Program-made: the position numbers and the translations under genes | Notes under the pieces: model-generated | What the model saw: only the letters and a program-made list of their open reading frames with translations | The model's database searches: none | Told to the model about the DNA's origin: nothing | In this document: one piece after another, positions 23,603 through 31,746 of the stretch | Layout of the letters: the number at the start of each line of letters is the position of its first letter | Numbering within the stretch: position 1 is the stretch's first letter | From: JBBSHJ01 sp038253135 | GTDB taxonomy: Bacteria > Actinomycetota > Actinomycetes > Mycobacteriales > QHCD01 | Direction: 5' to 3' | Length of the DNA stretch: 40,400 bases | Assembly (NCBI GenBank): GCA_038253135.1 | Contig: JBBSHJ010000021.1 | Location: 1-40,400 of the forward strand

Positions 23603-24532
23603 ATGGCGGGAAGCCCGGCGACCGAGGTGGAGGTCGGCTCCCTCACGGTGCGCGTGACCAATCCCGATCGGGTCTATTTCGCCGCCCGTGCTGAGACCAA
23701 GCTCGACCTCGTCAACTACTACCTGAGCGTCGGTGACGGCATCGTCCGCGCACTGCGGGAACGGCCGTGCATGATGCACCGCTTCCCGGAGGGAACGGGC
23801 GGCGAGAAGGTGCACCAAAAGCGGGTCCCGCACGGTGCACCGCCGTGGCTCGAAACGGTACGGGTCCATTTTCCGCGCTACAACCGCGACGCCGACGAGC
23901 TGTGCGTGACCAAGCTCGCCGACGTGATCTGGGCGGTGCAGATGTCCACCGTGGAGTTCCACCCCTGGAATTCCCGCCGCGCCGACGTCGAGCGACCCGA
24001 CGAGTGGCGCATCGATCTTGATCCCATGCCGGAGTGCGATTTGGCCCGGGTACGTCGTGTCGCGCACGTCGTACACGAGGTGCTGGACGAGATCGGCATG
24101 ACCGGCTTCCCGAAGACGTCCGGTGGCCGCGGCTTGCATGTGTATGTCCGGATCACGCCGTCCTGGGAATTCTCCGCGGTCCGGCGGGCCGCGCTCGCCT
24201 TTGCGCACGAGGTCGAGCGGCGCGCGCCCGACGATGTGACGACGAGCTGGTGGCGGGCCGACCGTGATCCCCGGCTGCTCTTCGTCGATTACAACCAGAA
24301 CGCGCGCGACCACACCATTGCCAGTGCCTATTCGGTACGTGGGAATGGGGAGGCGACCGTGTCGACGCCCATCGATTGGTCGGAAATCGACGACATCGAG
24401 CCGGGGGATTTCACGATTGCCACCGTGCCGGCCCGATTTGCCGACCGCGGTGATCTGCACGCGGCGATCGACGACACCTCGTACTCCCTGGAGCAGCTGC
24501 TGGACTGGGCCGAGCGCGAGGACCAGGACTGA
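23603..24532 (+). CDS. LigD-type DNA polymerase (primase-polymerase) domain protein
   Basis: The 309-residue stand-alone protein matches the polymerase domain of LigD: VTNPDRVYF at the start, CMMHRFPEGTGG, EFHPWNSR (116-124), the metal-binding DLD (WRIDLDPMP, 138-140) and KTSGGRGLHVYV, then DYNQNARDHTIASAYSVR. It is an archaeo-eukaryotic-primase-type enzyme that fills ends in non-homologous end joining. The ligase and Ku are not in the window. The ATG at 23603 follows a -10 box; longer readings lack support. Confidence 0.92.
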   Translation: MAGSPATEVEVGSLTVRVTNPDRVYFAARAETKLDLVNYYLSVGDGIVRALRERPCMMHRFPEGTGGEKVHQKRVPHGAPPWLETVRVHFPRYNRDADELCVTKLADVIWAVQMSTVEFHPWNSRRADVERPDEWRIDLDPMPECDLARVRRVAHVVHEVLDEIGMTGFPKTSGGRGLHVYVRITPSWEFSAVRRAALAFAHEVERRAPDDVTTSWWRADRDPRLLFVDYNQNARDHTIASAYSVRGNGEATVSTPIDWSEIDDIEPGDFTIATVPARFADRGDLHAAIDDTSYSLEQLLDWAEREDQD

Positions 24533-24583
24533 CGACGGTCCGGGCGGGCCGCGGATGGCCCGGCGGCACGGCCGCAGGCGGGT

Positions 24584-24589
24584 GATAAT
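24584..24589 (+). promoter_or_regulatory. -10 box of molybdopterin oxidoreductase gene
   Basis: GATAAT differs from TATAAT at one position, has a TG just upstream, and ends 6 nt before the ATG at 24596. The transcript would be leaderless. Confidence 0.45.
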
Positions 24590-24595
24590 CCGGAC

Positions 24596-25612
24596 ATGGA
24601 CCTGACGCGGCTCCTGCGCCGGGCCGGGCGCCGTACCAACGTCGCGCTGTTCGGCGCCTTCGCCGGCGCGCTGCTGACCGGGGTGCTGTCCTTCGCGGCC
24701 GGTACGCCGCTCCCGGCGCGGCTGGCGACCGTCGCTCACGGCCTGCTCGGGCTGGCCGTGCTCGCGCTGGTGCCGTGGAAATCCGTGGTGATCAACCGGG
24801 CGAGCAGGATCCGGGTGGGCAGTCTCGTCCTGCTCGGGCTGCTCGGGCTGTGCCTGGTCGCCGGCTTCGTCGAGGTGTTCGCCGGGTACGGGTACGTCGC
24901 CGGGGTCACGCCGATCCAGGTGCACGTCGGGGCGGCCCTTTTCGCCGTGCCGTTCTTCGCGTGGCACGTCGCGCGGCATCATCACCGGCAGCGTGTCTCG
25001 CGTCGCGACCTGTCGCGCCGCGCTCTGATGCGTACGGCGGGCTTCGCCTCGGCAACGGCTGCCGGCTACTTTCTGCTGGAGGGAGTCGGCGGGTGGACGG
25101 GATCTGTGGCCGGTTCGCGGATCGCGACCGGATCGCACCGGCTGCCCGCGGCCGGCATCCCGGCAACCACGTGGCTCTTCGACGCCGCCCCCGTGCTCGA
25201 TCGGCGCACGCATCGGGTCGATGTCCAGGGCAGCGCCCTGTCGGCCGACGAGCTCGAGGCGCGTGCCGGTCCCGACCTTCGCGCCCGGCTGGACTGCACG
25301 AGCGGCTGGTACGCCGACGCATCCTGGACCGGCGTGGCCGTGCGCGATCTGATACCCGCCGCGCTGCTCGCCGAGGCGGCGAGCATCGAGGTCCGCAGCG
25401 TGACCGGCTACGCCCGCAGGTTTCCCGCCGGCGAGGCCGGATCGCTGTGGCTGGTCACCCGATGCGAGGGCGTGCCGCTCTCGGCCGAGAGGGGCGCCCC
25501 GGTGCGCCTCGTGGCGCCGGGACGGCGCGGCTTCTGGTGGGTCAAATGGGTCGCCTCTGTGCGGGTCGGTGATGCGCCGTCCTGGTGGCAGCCGCCGTTT
25601 CCGCTGCAGTAG
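24596..25612 (+). CDS. Membrane-anchored molybdopterin oxidoreductase, sulfite-oxidase fold
   Basis: The 338-residue protein has three or four N-terminal helices (about 15-125), a His-rich loop (WHVARHHHRQR), then RRALMRTAGFASATAAGYFL, which resembles a twin-arginine-like segment before the soluble domain. The soluble part (about 180-335) has TTWLFDAAPVLDRRTHRVDV, ARLDCTSGWYADASWTGV with a Cys placed like the Mo ligand of the sulfite oxidase/MsrP family, and GFWWVKWVASVRV near the end. The catalytic domain probably acts outside the membrane with electrons from the anchor. The substrate is not known. Confidence 0.83.
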   Translation: MDLTRLLRRAGRRTNVALFGAFAGALLTGVLSFAAGTPLPARLATVAHGLLGLAVLALVPWKSVVINRASRIRVGSLVLLGLLGLCLVAGFVEVFAGYGYVAGVTPIQVHVGAALFAVPFFAWHVARHHHRQRVSRRDLSRRALMRTAGFASATAAGYFLLEGVGGWTGSVAGSRIATGSHRLPAAGIPATTWLFDAAPVLDRRTHRVDVQGSALSADELEARAGPDLRARLDCTSGWYADASWTGVAVRDLIPAALLAEAASIEVRSVTGYARRFPAGEAGSLWLVTRCEGVPLSAERGAPVRLVAPGRRGFWWVKWVASVRVGDAPSWWQPPFPLQ

Positions 25613-25664
25613 CGCGGTACGACGCGAGAGGCGTTAACGATCACCGAAGGGGCGGATGGCCGGG

Positions 25665-26222
25665 TCAGGATTTCTTCGTCGCGGCGGCCGTGCGGACGGC
25701 ATCGAGCATCGACTCGGGATCGCGGACGTCGTAGAACGCGGTGTCCGCGCGGTTGATGTGCCCGCCGAGGTCGAGGCCGGTATTCGCGTAGGTCGCCGGC
25801 CCGCGGACCGCGGCCGCACTCGACTCCGGAATCACGCTGGCGTGCCGGCCGTCTCGGGACCGGATGATGGTCACGTCCTCGGAGTCGAGGTCGCCGGCCA
25901 CGATCGAGTCGTCCGGGCCCGCGACGAGCATCCGGCGTTGCGTGACGCCGTACGCCGTGCGCAGCTTGCGGCGCCGCTTGACGGCGAACCGACCGGCGAG
26001 GACGTAGAACCCGGCCAGCACGAAGACGCCGCCGACGACCAGGGGCAGCGGGCGCATCGGTCCGGTCGCCACGACGGTCGCGATCAGCGCGGTCCAGATC
26101 ACGCCGAGCGGCAGCAGGAAGGTGTCGGCGCGGGCCAGCGTGACCCGCGGGTCGGGACGCCCGGTCCAGCGCAGCGTCTCACCCTCGAGCAGGTAGGGCG
26201 CCAGGCGCTGGACCGGATCCAC
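25665..26222 (-). CDS. Small membrane protein with PH-like domain
   Basis: The 185-residue protein is read from the GTG at 26222 (VDPVQRLAPYLLEGETLRWTG). The N-terminus resembles PH-domain membrane proteins (LLEGETLRWTGRPDP). Two helices follow (TFLLPLGVIWTALIATVVAT and PLPLVVGGVFVLAGFYVLAG), then a beta-rich cytoplasmic part (TAYGVTQRRMLVAG, SEDVTIIRSRDGRHAS) as in bacterial PH-type proteins that read Y-x-[IV]-T-x-x-R. CATACT on the minus strand (26235-26230) ends 7 nt before the GTG and may be its -10 box. Function unknown. Confidence 0.78.
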   Translation of the reverse strand: MDPVQRLAPYLLEGETLRWTGRPDPRVTLARADTFLLPLGVIWTALIATVVATGPMRPLPLVVGGVFVLAGFYVLAGRFAVKRRRKLRTAYGVTQRRMLVAGPDDSIVAGDLDSEDVTIIRSRDGRHASVIPESSAAAVRGPATYANTGLDLGGHINRADTAFYDVRDPESMLDAVRTAAATKKS

Positions 26223-26306
26223 GCCCCGCAGTATGTCGGCCGGGCGGGCTCCGACCCGCAGCCGGCCGTGGTCCAGCCCGCACGTGGCTGCATCCCGGCG
26301 CGGAGA

Positions 26307-27113
26307 TCACCCGCCGCTCGGCGGCTCGCCCACGGTGGTCGTCATGTCGATCAGGCCGAAGACCTCGCCCTGGGGAGCCCGGACGACCGACATCCGGCCG
26401 AACGGGCTGTCCGTCGGAGGCATCAGCGCCGACGAGCCGAGGCCGGTGGCCTTGGTGACGGCCTCGTCGCAGTCGCCGACCGCGAACCACACCAGCCAGT
26501 ACGACGGGTGGTCGGCTGCGAGCTGGGGGTCGTTGAAGATACCGCCGACGGACTGCTCGGCGCCCGGCGTGGAGAAGACGGAGTACTGCATCTGGTCTCC
26601 GCCGACCTCGTTGAAGGTCCAGCCGAAGACGGCGGAATAGAAGGTCTGCGCCGCGTCGTAGCTCTTGGTGTGCAGCTCGTTCCAGGCCGCGGTGCCCGCC
26701 TCGTTGAAGATGGTGAAGCCGAGGTGGGCCTTGGCCTGCCAGAGGCCATAGACCGCGCCGACCGCGTCCGCGCCGATGGCCATCCGCCCGGAATCGAAGA
26801 CGTCGAAGGGCGCCATGAGGATCTGGCCGCCCGCCTCGGTCACCCTCTGCGCCGCGGCGTCGGCGTTGGAGGTCGCGAAGTAGGTCGTCCACGCCGACGG
26901 CATCCCGGCGGATTGCTGCGGTTTCGGGCCGATGCCGGCAACTGAGTGGTCGTTGAGCGTGCCGATCAGGTAGCCGCCCGCGTCCTCCCCGGCGCTGTCG
27001 ATCTTCCAGCCGAACAACGCGGTGTAGAACTCGGCGGCCTTCGCCGGATCGTCGACCTGGCAGTCGACCCAGCACGGAGTCCCGTCGGGCCAGGCTTCGT
27101 TGCGAGTAGGCAT
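26307..27113 (-). CDS. Two-domain VOC-family protein
   Basis: The 268-residue protein starts at an ATG with AGGAAGGA upstream. It is a tandem of two glyoxalase/VOC domains. The first is residues 10-125 (PCWVDCQVDDPAKAAEFYTA, LFGWKI). The second is 135-260 (WNELHTKSYDAAQTFYSAVF, GWTF), each ending in a GAVYGLWQ or GEVFGLID type block. Such proteins occur in actinobacteria as hydroxylase-like or antibiotic-sequestering members; the role here is open. It is divergent from the alpha/beta hydrolase gene. Confidence 0.87.
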   Translation of the reverse strand: MPTRNEAWPDGTPCWVDCQVDDPAKAAEFYTALFGWKIDSAGEDAGGYLIGTLNDHSVAGIGPKPQQSAGMPSAWTTYFATSNADAAAQRVTEAGGQILMAPFDVFDSGRMAIGADAVGAVYGLWQAKAHLGFTIFNEAGTAAWNELHTKSYDAAQTFYSAVFGWTFNEVGGDQMQYSVFSTPGAEQSVGGIFNDPQLAADHPSYWLVWFAVGDCDEAVTKATGLGSSALMPPTDSPFGRMSVVRAPQGEVFGLIDMTTTVGEPPSGG

Positions 27114-27246
27114 GATCTTCCTTCCTCGAGGAGAAACTTCCGCCGCCACGCGGCAGCGGATGCTGATGCTTTTCATACCGCGCCCGGACGACACCGGCTG
27201 CCGGTTCCGGCGGGATTTCATCGGTACGACGCTCGCCCACCGGCGC

Positions 27247-27252
27247 TAGGCT
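27247..27252 (+). promoter_or_regulatory. -10 box of alpha/beta hydrolase gene, leaderless
   Basis: TAGGCT (TAnnnT) ends 8 nt before the ATG at 27261, and no ribosome-binding site is present. Confidence 0.45.
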
Positions 27253-27260
27253 CGCAATCG

Positions 27261-28073
27261 ATGACAGCGGAGACGGAATCCGGGCGGACCGGGCATATCG
27301 CCTGGACCCGCACCGGTACGCCGATCGACGTGCTGCTGTTGCACGGTGCCACGGACGACGGAACGTGCTGGGATCCGATCGTCGCCGCGCTCGCGCCGCG
27401 CTGGAACGTGCTGACCCTCGATGCACGCGGCCACGGCGATTCCGGACTGCCCGACGGCCCGGCCGGTCCGGCCGAACAGGCGTCCGACGCCGCGATGGTG
27501 CTCGAGGCGCAGGAGCTGCGCGGCGGTCGGGTCGTCGTCGGCGGGCACTCGATGGGCGCGGGCACGGCCATCGCTCTCGCGCAATCGCGCCCCGATCTGG
27601 TCCGAGCACTCGTGCTCGAGGATCCGGGTTTGCGGTCGTCCACAGATGAGCCAGTGCCGCACGACGAGCCCCCGAGGACACTGCCCAAGAGCTTGCTTGA
27701 AATGCGCGAAATGTCGCAGGCCGAACGCGTCGCGAAGGGCCGCGCCGAGAATCCGACCTGGCCGGATGACGAGCTACCCGGCTGGGCCAGCTCGAAGGCA
27801 AAGGTTTCGACGGAATTCCTCAGCCATCGTCCGGGCGGCCGCATGTCGACGAACCTTAGCCGAGCAACGAGCTGCCCGGTTCTGCTGATCCGCGGCGATC
27901 CCGAGCGCGGATCGATCGTCACCGAGGCCGCCGCGAAACAGGCTGCCGACGAGGGTGCCGGCCGGATCGACGTCGTACACATCCCCGGCGTCGGGCACTC
28001 GATCCGGCGCGAGGCGCGCGACCGTTACCTCGTCGAAGTCGCCGCATTCCTCGCCGCCCATCCGGCCGGTTAG
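27261..28073 (+). CDS. Alpha/beta hydrolase
   Basis: The 270-residue protein has VLLLHGATDDGTCWDPI (oxyanion region), DARGHGDSGLP, and the nucleophile elbow GGHSMGA with the Ser. The late His is in PGVGHSIRREA, and an acid is in LLIRGDPERGS. The cap region (MREMSQAERVAKGRAENPTW) is short. It is a member of the broad hydrolase family (esterase, lactonase or similar); the substrate cannot be told. The TAG stop overlaps the TAA of the convergent debranching gene (28070-28073). Confidence 0.9.
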   Translation: MTAETESGRTGHIAWTRTGTPIDVLLLHGATDDGTCWDPIVAALAPRWNVLTLDARGHGDSGLPDGPAGPAEQASDAAMVLEAQELRGGRVVVGGHSMGAGTAIALAQSRPDLVRALVLEDPGLRSSTDEPVPHDEPPRTLPKSLLEMREMSQAERVAKGRAENPTWPDDELPGWASSKAKVSTEFLSHRPGGRMSTNLSRATSCPVLLIRGDPERGSIVTEAAAKQAADEGAGRIDVVHIPGVGHSIRREARDRYLVEVAAFLAAHPAG

Positions 28074-30103
28074 GTCGACACCACCCGCAGTGCGGCGCCG
28101 GTCCGCACCTCCGCCCGACCGTCGGACCCGACGTCGACGGCGAGCGCCTGGCCGCCGACTCGCAGGCCGTCGACCCTGATCGGCAGATAGCCCGCCGTGC
28201 CGATCGGCGCGGCCGTCAGGGTCCCGCCGGGCACGTCCGCCGACAGGCCGAGCAGTGCCTGCAGCATCAGCACGGTCCCGGCCGCCGACCAGGCCTGCGG
28301 GCGGCAGGAGGCCGGGTACGCCGTCGGGGCCGGTTCGCGGCTCGCGCCCCAGCCGCCGTACAGCTCGGGCAGGCGGTAGTCGTAGGCCGGCGCGGCCGCG
28401 ACGACGCCCGCCATCAGGGAGAGCGCCTCGGCCGCGTGACCGTCGCGGGCGAGCCCGGCCAGCACGATCGCGGTGTCGTGCGGCCACACCGATCCGGTGT
28501 GATACCCGACCGGATTGAAACCGGTCATGTCCTCGGCCATGGTGCGCACACCAAAGCCGGAGTCCAGGGCGGGTGCGGCGATGCGGGCCGCGACCAGGGC
28601 CGATTCCTCACCCGAGAGCAGGCCGGTGCCGAGGAGGTGACCCATGCTGGAGGTCACGGCGTCGACCGGCCGCTTGGCGCCGTCGAGCGCGAGCGCCGGA
28701 TAGGCGCCGACCGCGTCCTCGACCCAGAATTTCCGGCGAAATTCGGCCTGCAATTCGCCGGCCCATTCCTGCAGCCGATCTGCGCCGCGACGACCGAATG
28801 CGCGGAGCACCGCCGCCCCTTTGGTCGCCGCCTCGTAGGCGTAGGCCTGCACCTCACACAAGGCGAGGGGAGCGGTCGCTAATTCGCCGTTGCGCCAGCG
28901 GATCGAGTCGCTGGAGTCCTTCCAGCCCTGATTGGCCAGCCCCCGCCCGGAACGATCCACGTATTCGAGGAAACCGTCACCGTCGGCATCACCGTATTGT
29001 GTCATCCACGTGAGCGCGGCCTCCAGGTTGGGCAGCAGGGCGGCAACATCGGCCGGGTCGAGTCCCCATCGCCACGCGTCGTGCAGCAGGCTCACCCAGA
29101 GCGCGGTCGCGTCAATGGTGCCGTAATAGCGGGGCGGCAATGACATGTCGCCGTGGTCGGCGGTCGCCTTGCGCACCTCGTGCACGATCTTGCCCGGGTC
29201 CTCGCCGGTCACCGGATCGTGAGTCCGACCCTGCAGGCGGGCCAGCGTGCGCAGGGTCCCGCGAGCGAGATCGGTGCCGAGCGGGAGCAGCATCCGCGCC
29301 GCCCACAGCGAATCCCGGCCGAAAAGGGTCAGATACCACGGTGCGCCCGCGGCCAGGAATGCGTCGTCGCCGTCCCGGACCAGGAGCGCGGCGAGGTCGC
29401 CCATGGAGGCCTCGACCAGGCGGCCGAGACGGTCATCGGCGCAGGAGATCGTGACGGGTCGCCAGGGCACGCGGTCGGCGGCGGCGAAGATCGCCGGGTC
29501 GTCGCAGGTACGGAGCCGGGCGGTCAGCTCGAGCCGGTACGACGCGCCCGGTGCCAGGCGGACGTCGTACCGCAGCGTGCCGGTCTCGACGTCGAGGTCT
29601 GCGCACTGCGGCGCGGAGCGGACCTCGACCGACCCGGCCGGTGCGCTCCACGCGAGTCCGCCGGCCACGGCGGTGGGAGCGAGCGCGGTCGTGGGTGACC
29701 CTGACTTGACCGCCCCCATCGTGGCCAGGTCCGTGCCCACGCGCACGCGCAGCGGGAGTACGACGTCCCTCCGGCCGGCGTTGGTGACCGCAATGCGCTC
29801 GGTGAGGACCCCGCCGGCGACCGACCGGCGCTGCTCGAGGAGCATCGCCGGATCGGGACCGTGCTCGCCGATTCCTCGGATGATGCTTCGAAAGGTCGCC
29901 ATCCCGGCGGTCACCGATCGCGCCGAGATCGGCGCGATCAGCGCGCCGTCGACCTCGACGACCAGGGTCGAGAGCACCCGACGATCGCCGCGGTAGAAGC
30001 CGTCGGCGGGGCCGTCGAAGCGGCCGTTGCGGCTGCCGATCGCCAGATCTGGCGCGGAAACTGAGATCACCGAGTCAAGCAGGTAGGGCTGAAAGCCGGC
30101 CAT
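28070..30103 (-). CDS. Glycogen-debranching-like amylo-alpha-1,6-glucosidase
   Basis: The 677-residue protein starts at an ATG preceded by GGATGG. Residues 1-210 match the N-terminal domain of bacterial debranching proteins (RNGRFDGPADGFYRGDRRVL). Residues 230-660 form an (alpha/alpha)6 barrel: YLTLFGRDSLWAARMLLPLG, KIVHEVRKATADHGDMSLPP, RYYGTIDATALWVSLLHDAW, QGWKDSSDSIRWRNG, GYHTGSVWPHDTAIVLAGLA. Acidic residues in GRDS and KDSSDS are candidate catalytic positions. It probably acts on alpha-1,6 or similar glucosidic bonds. It is convergent with the hydrolase gene, with overlapping stops. Confidence 0.87.
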   Translation of the reverse strand: MAGFQPYLLDSVISVSAPDLAIGSRNGRFDGPADGFYRGDRRVLSTLVVEVDGALIAPISARSVTAGMATFRSIIRGIGEHGPDPAMLLEQRRSVAGGVLTERIAVTNAGRRDVVLPLRVRVGTDLATMGAVKSGSPTTALAPTAVAGGLAWSAPAGSVEVRSAPQCADLDVETGTLRYDVRLAPGASYRLELTARLRTCDDPAIFAAADRVPWRPVTISCADDRLGRLVEASMGDLAALLVRDGDDAFLAAGAPWYLTLFGRDSLWAARMLLPLGTDLARGTLRTLARLQGRTHDPVTGEDPGKIVHEVRKATADHGDMSLPPRYYGTIDATALWVSLLHDAWRWGLDPADVAALLPNLEAALTWMTQYGDADGDGFLEYVDRSGRGLANQGWKDSSDSIRWRNGELATAPLALCEVQAYAYEAATKGAAVLRAFGRRGADRLQEWAGELQAEFRRKFWVEDAVGAYPALALDGAKRPVDAVTSSMGHLLGTGLLSGEESALVAARIAAPALDSGFGVRTMAEDMTGFNPVGYHTGSVWPHDTAIVLAGLARDGHAAEALSLMAGVVAAAPAYDYRLPELYGGWGASREPAPTAYPASCRPQAWSAAGTVLMLQALLGLSADVPGGTLTAAPIGTAGYLPIRVDGLRVGGQALAVDVGSDGRAEVRTGAALRVVST

Positions 30104-30318
30104 GCCGCCATCCTTGCCGATCCTCGGGGTTGGGGGCGATCAGCGGGCCGAGCCTGTCGACATCGACGTGGTTCACATGCTGGTGGGTGATCAGCACCGC
30201 GTCGAGGTCCCGCACCGCCTCGAAACCCTACGACATCGCCCCCGGATCGAGCAGCAACCGCGCGTCCGACGCCTCCACCAGCAGGCACGAGGGGCCGAAC
30301 TTTCCGATGCGCCTCGGC
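30104..30318 (-). pseudogene. Metallo-beta-lactamase-fold hydrolase remnant
   Basis: The minus strand reads RRIGKFGPSCLLVEASDARL then LLDPGAMS, a TAG (30230-30228), then in the same frame GFEAVRDLDAVLITHQHVNH and VDVDRLGPLIAPNPEDRQ before running into the start of the debranching gene. This is the N-terminal part of a UlaG-like metallo-beta-lactamase fold. The metal motif, normally HxHxDH, reads HQHVNH, so Asp became Asn. No start codon is seen before RRIGKFG and the C-terminal two thirds are missing. I take it as a dead remnant. Confidence 0.8.
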
Positions 30319-30456
30319 TCCCAATCCGGTGGGTTGCCTCGATCGTCGCGCTCACCCGGAACGCCGCCTCCACCGGCCGGTGCCGGTTCCGGCCGGAGTG
30401 CCGACCGCGCCCTCCTGCGGCGGTTGGATGGGTCCTGACACCGACGAAGGGCGGAC
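30319..30456. promoter_or_regulatory. Region upstream of ManD-like gene, with hairpin
   Basis: No gene is seen. Two CCGGCCGG blocks (30373-30380, 30389-30396) around TGCCGGTT can form an 8-bp hairpin. AAGGGCGG before the ATG at 30457 serves as ribosome-binding site. No clear -10 box was found. Confidence 0.35.
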
Positions 30457-31740
30457 ATGACCACGCCGGAGCAGAGCCCCCAGCAGGGAATCCCCGAAGT
30501 GCGGCCACCATGGCCGCACCGCGACAACCTGCAGATCAGCGCCGTGCGGCCGATCGTGACCGCGCCGGAGGGAATCCCGCTCGTCGTCGTCCTGGTCGAG
30601 ACGTCCGAACCCGGCCTGACCGGTCTCGGCTGCGCCACCTTCACCCAGCGCTGGCGGGCGGTGGCCGGCGCGGTCGAGCACCTGGTCCCGCTGGCGGTCG
30701 GGCGGCACCCCGGTGACATCGAGGACATCACCCGGCTGGTGCGGTTCTCGTCGTACTGGCGCGGCGGCCCGGTCCTGGAGAATGCCCTCTCCGGTCTCGA
30801 CATGGCCCTGTGGGATATCGCCGGCAAGCGGGCCGGCCTACCCGTGCACGACCTCGTCGGCGGCCGGATGCGGGCCGGCGTACCGCTTTACGCGCACGCC
30901 GCGGCCGGCACCATCGAGGAGACGATCGAGAAGGCGCAGGCGCTCGTCGCGGCGGGCTATCGCTACGTCCGGCTCCAGGCCGGCCAGCCGGGCATCGGGT
31001 CGTACGGCGCGCCGGGATCGGCCGGCGGGTATCCGCGCTCACCACACCCGGACGGCTGGGATGTCCGGCGCTACCTGGCGCAGACCCCGCACCTTTTCGC
31101 CCGTGCCCGCGAGGTCCTCGGCGACGACATCGAGCTGCTGCACGACGTACACAATCGCCTGACGCCCAAGGAAGCGATCGTGCTCTGCCGCGCCCTCGAG
31201 CCGTACCGCCTCTATTTCGTGGAGGACGTCGTCGCGCCGGAGTATTTCGCCCGGCTGCCGGAAATCCGTGCGGCGTCGCCGGTGCCCATCGCAGTGGGCG
31301 AGTTGCTCACCTCACCGACCCAGGCGGCCGACCTGATCCTCGCCGGTGGCATCGACCTGCTGCGAGCGCACATTTCGGCAATCGGTGGCTTCACCCCTGC
31401 GCGCAAGCTGTCGGCGTTGTGCGAATTCACCGGCGTCCGCACGGCCTGGCACGGTCCGGCCGACGTCTCTCCTGTCGGTGTCGCCGCCAATGTCACCCTC
31501 GACGTCACCACGCCGGCCTTCGGTGTGCAGGAGAGCCATGATTACCCGGAAAAGGTGCATGCGGTATTTCCGGGCACGCCCTCGATCGAGAACGGCCACA
31601 TCGTCCCGTCGACAGAGGCGGGTTGGGGCGTCTCGATCGATCTCACCGAAGCGGGGAAATATCCCCCGGACGACCAGCCCCGACACGATCGGTGGTCGGC
31701 ACAGGTACGCCGTCCCGACGGCGGCATCGAAGCTCCGTAG
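30457..31740 (+). CDS. Enolase-superfamily dehydratase, mannonate dehydratase (ManD)-like
   Basis: The 427-residue protein starts at an ATG after AAGGGCGG. The N-terminal capping domain ends in ENALSGLDMALWDIAGKRAGLPVHDLVGG. The barrel shows YRYVRLQAGQPGIGSYGAPG, LLHDVHNRLTPKEAIVLCR, YFVEDVVAPEY, AVGELLTSPTQAADLI, LLRAHISAIGGFTPARKLSA and TAWHGPADVSPVGVAAN. The metal ligands would be the Asp in LLHDVH and the Glu in FVEDV and AVGEL. This order follows the ManD/RspA group, which dehydrates D-mannonate or related sugar acids. Exact substrate is uncertain. Only 6 nt separate it from the convergent lactonase gene. Confidence 0.85.
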   Translation: MTTPEQSPQQGIPEVRPPWPHRDNLQISAVRPIVTAPEGIPLVVVLVETSEPGLTGLGCATFTQRWRAVAGAVEHLVPLAVGRHPGDIEDITRLVRFSSYWRGGPVLENALSGLDMALWDIAGKRAGLPVHDLVGGRMRAGVPLYAHAAAGTIEETIEKAQALVAAGYRYVRLQAGQPGIGSYGAPGSAGGYPRSPHPDGWDVRRYLAQTPHLFARAREVLGDDIELLHDVHNRLTPKEAIVLCRALEPYRLYFVEDVVAPEYFARLPEIRAASPVPIAVGELLTSPTQAADLILAGGIDLLRAHISAIGGFTPARKLSALCEFTGVRTAWHGPADVSPVGVAANVTLDVTTPAFGVQESHDYPEKVHAVFPGTPSIENGHIVPSTEAGWGVSIDLTEAGKYPPDDQPRHDRWSAQVRRPDGGIEAP

Positions 31741-31746
31741 CGCCGC

